32,042 nt of DNA, from positions 1-32,042 of the forward strand of contig NZ_CANLFS010000029.1 of NCBI RefSeq assembly GCF_947490095.1, in the 5' to 3' direction. A program made the position numbers and the translations under genes. Each line of letters starts with the position of its first letter. Positions within the stretch are counted from its first letter, which is position 1. Below are positions 30,420 through 32,042 of this stretch, piece after piece. Origin of the DNA: an uncultured Halomonas sp. (GTDB lineage Bacteria; Pseudomonadota; Gammaproteobacteria; Pseudomonadales; Halomonadaceae). Below the pieces are notes generated by a model. That model worked only from the letters and a program-made list of their open reading frames with translations. It searched no databases and was not told the DNA's origin.

Positions 30420-31877
30420 ATGGAAGCCCTCAAGGAAACGCAGCTCTACTGCCCCTTCGCCTATATCGATGGGAGTTGGGTGGCGGCCGACAGCGGCGAG
30501 CAGATCCGGGTCGTCAATCCGGCCACCGGTGTGGCCATGGGCGATGTGCCCCGGCTCGGCCGCGCCGAGACCGAGCGCGCCATCGAGGCGGCGAATGTCG
30601 CGTTGCCGGCCTGGAAGGCGCTGAGTGCCCTGGAGCGCGCCGATATTCTGATGAAGTGGCACGATCTGATGCTCGAGCATCAGGATGACCTGGCCATGAT
30701 CATGACCTTCGAGCAGGGCAAGCCGCTGAAGGAGGCCGCCGGCGAGATTGCCTACGCCGCCAGCTTCCTGCGCTGGTTCGCCGAGGAGGCGCGGCGTGTC
30801 TATGGCGAGACCATTCCCGCCGCCAAGGGCAACCAGCGTATCGTTGTCACCAAGCAGCCCGTTGGCGTGGTGGGGGCCATTACGCCCTGGAACTTCCCGG
30901 CGGCCATGATCACTCGCAAGGCCGGTGCCGCCCTGGCCGCGGGCTGCACGATTGTCTGCAAGCCGGCGAGCCAGACGCCGTTCTCGGCCACCGCGCTGGC
31001 ACTGCTGGCCGAGCGCGCCGGCGTGCCGCGCGGGGTCTTCAATGTGGTGCCCGGGCGCGCCAGCGAGATCGCCGCGGCCATGACCGAATCGCCGCTGGTG
31101 CGCAAGATCACCTTCACCGGCTCCACCGAGGTGGGGCGTGAGCTGATGGCCAGCGCCTCGCAGCATATCCAGAAGATTTCCCTGGAGCTGGGGGGCAATG
31201 CGCCCTTTATCGTCTTCGAGGATGCCGACCTGGACGCCGCGGTGGAAGGCGCCATGGCGGCCAAGTTCCGCAATGCCGGCCAGACCTGTGTCTGCACCAA
31301 CCGCCTGCTGGTGCAGTCAAGCGTGGTCAACGCCTTCTGCGAGAAGCTCGCCGTGGCCATGAACAGCGAGCTCCGGGTAGGGGATGGTACCCAGCCCGAT
31401 ATCAATATCGGGCCGCTGATCGACGACGCGGCGGTTGCCAAGGTCAGCGAGCATGTCCAGGACGCGGTGGACAAGGGGGCCGAGCTGCTGCTGGGCGGCC
31501 ATCCCCACCCGCTGGGCGGCAACTTCTTCAGCCCGACCCTGATCAGCTTCGCCACCGACCAGATGCGGGTCGCCCGGGAGGAGACCTTCGGTCCGCTGGC
31601 GGCGGTGTTCCCCTTCGACGATGAGGAGAGCGCCGTGGAGATGGCCAACGACACCGAGTATGGCCTCGCCGCCTACTTCTATTCCCAGGACCTGGGACGG
31701 GTATGGCGTGTCGCCGATGCCATGGAGTACGGCATGGTAGGGATCAATACCGGCTTGATCTCCAACGCCGCCGCCCCCTTTGGTGGCATGAAGGCGTCGG
31801 GCCTCGGCCGCGAGGGCGGGCACCAGGGGCTGGAGGAGTTCCTGGAGACCAAGTACCTCTGTATCGATCTCGGCTAA
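30420..31877 (+). CDS. gabD: Succinate-semialdehyde dehydrogenase, NAD(P)+
   Basis: A 485-residue aldehyde dehydrogenase that oxidises succinate semialdehyde to succinate, last step of GABA breakdown. Catalytic residues are N158 (ITPWNFP), E256 (LELGGNAP) and the nucleophile C290 in GQTCVCTNR. The C290-x-C292 pair is typical of succinate-semialdehyde dehydrogenases and forms a redox switch in some. MTFEQGKPLKEAAGEI and GVVGAITPWNFPAAMITRK strongly favour the GabD branch. CGGCGGGAG (30405-30413) precedes the ATG at 30420. A GabT aminotransferase is not in the window. Substrate is inferred from family, with glutarate semialdehyde as an alternative. Confidence 0.92.
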   Translation: MEALKETQLYCPFAYIDGSWVAADSGEQIRVVNPATGVAMGDVPRLGRAETERAIEAANVALPAWKALSALERADILMKWHDLMLEHQDDLAMIMTFEQGKPLKEAAGEIAYAASFLRWFAEEARRVYGETIPAAKGNQRIVVTKQPVGVVGAITPWNFPAAMITRKAGAALAAGCTIVCKPASQTPFSATALALLAERAGVPRGVFNVVPGRASEIAAAMTESPLVRKITFTGSTEVGRELMASASQHIQKISLELGGNAPFIVFEDADLDAAVEGAMAAKFRNAGQTCVCTNRLLVQSSVVNAFCEKLAVAMNSELRVGDGTQPDINIGPLIDDAAVAKVSEHVQDAVDKGAELLLGGHPHPLGGNFFSPTLISFATDQMRVAREETFGPLAAVFPFDDEESAVEMANDTEYGLAAYFYSQDLGRVWRVADAMEYGMVGINTGLISNAAAPFGGMKASGLGREGGHQGLEEFLETKYLCIDLG

Positions 31878-31924
31878 CCGGGCTTCGCCCGATGCCGTAA
31901 GCGTTACGCTTTAAGCGGTAAGAA

Positions 31925-31955
31925 AAACCCCATTCGGACATTCCGAATGGGGTTT
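31925..31955 (+). terminator. Strong intrinsic terminator after gabD
   Basis: AAACCCCATTCGGA (31925-31938) and TCCGAATGGGGTTT (31942-31955) form a perfect 14-bp stem with loop CAT. A-rich sequence before and TTTATT after make it usable on both strands. It lies about 50 bases after the gabD stop. Confidence 0.9.
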
Positions 31956-31965
31956 ATTACGATTT

Positions 31966-32042
<77 letters not shown>

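Overview
The window is a bacterial chromosome segment. Most of it is GC-rich, with densely packed operons joined by ATGA or GTGA overlaps. The gene families point to a Gammaproteobacterium, most likely a member of the Halomonadaceae (Halomonas or a close relative). The pointers are a BCCT transporter followed by a universal stress protein, a betaine-homocysteine methyltransferase, B12 salvage rather than de novo synthesis, a comF/bioBFHCD cluster and a folE-folX pair. This placement is inference from gene content; no 16S rRNA is present.

Layout. (1) Bases 1-1937 have visibly lower GC and hold a 5'-truncated Na+/H+-antiporter-family transporter followed by a phytanoyl-CoA-dioxygenase-like enzyme. 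(2) 2532-6199: a YidK-like sodium:solute symporter and a convergent GH42 beta-galactosidase share a terminator. Their upstream regions carry similar TGTNNGACA palindromes, which suggests one sugar regulon. (3) 6558-10241: a divergent BCCT transporter, an overlapping universal stress protein and a nucleoside deaminase, with a convergent betaine-homocysteine methyltransferase. (4) 10528-13999: a cobalamin lower-ligand and nucleotide-loop operon, cobT - 42-codon ORF - cobU - cobS - cobC - second CobU-like gene. The two CobU-family proteins look complementary: the first keeps the kinase P-loop and guanylylated histidine but has a changed C-terminal motif, and the second has a degenerate P-loop but keeps the C-terminal motif. 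(5) 14045-18915: a cobalamin riboswitch followed by btuB-btuF-btuC-btuD. (6) 18957-19943: an unrecognised exported, probably outer-membrane, protein. (7) 19981-26612: biotin synthesis on the minus strand, with bioA separate and bioB-F-H-C-D as an overlapping operon. A tRNA-Leu(UAG) and a small HNH endonuclease gene lie between bioA and bioD. BirA-type operators stand before bioA (one) and in the bioB/comF divergent region (two). (8) 26683-31877: comF, srkA, an exported protein of unknown function, folE-folX (tetrahydromonapterin branch) and a succinate-semialdehyde dehydrogenase. (9) The window ends in 11 exact copies of the heptamer GCTTACG.

How the parts fit: the cob and btu units take up corrinoids and attach the lower ligand. 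The BCCT carrier and BHMT could link osmolyte uptake to methionine synthesis. The bio genes form a complete pimeloyl-ACP-to-biotin route under a BirA-type repressor. I saw no CRISPR array, no complete insertion sequence and no rRNA. The observations I rate highest are the paired half-degenerate CobU proteins, the altered aromatic box of the BCCT carrier, the HNH gene abutting the tRNA 3' end, and the truncated transporter at the left edge.
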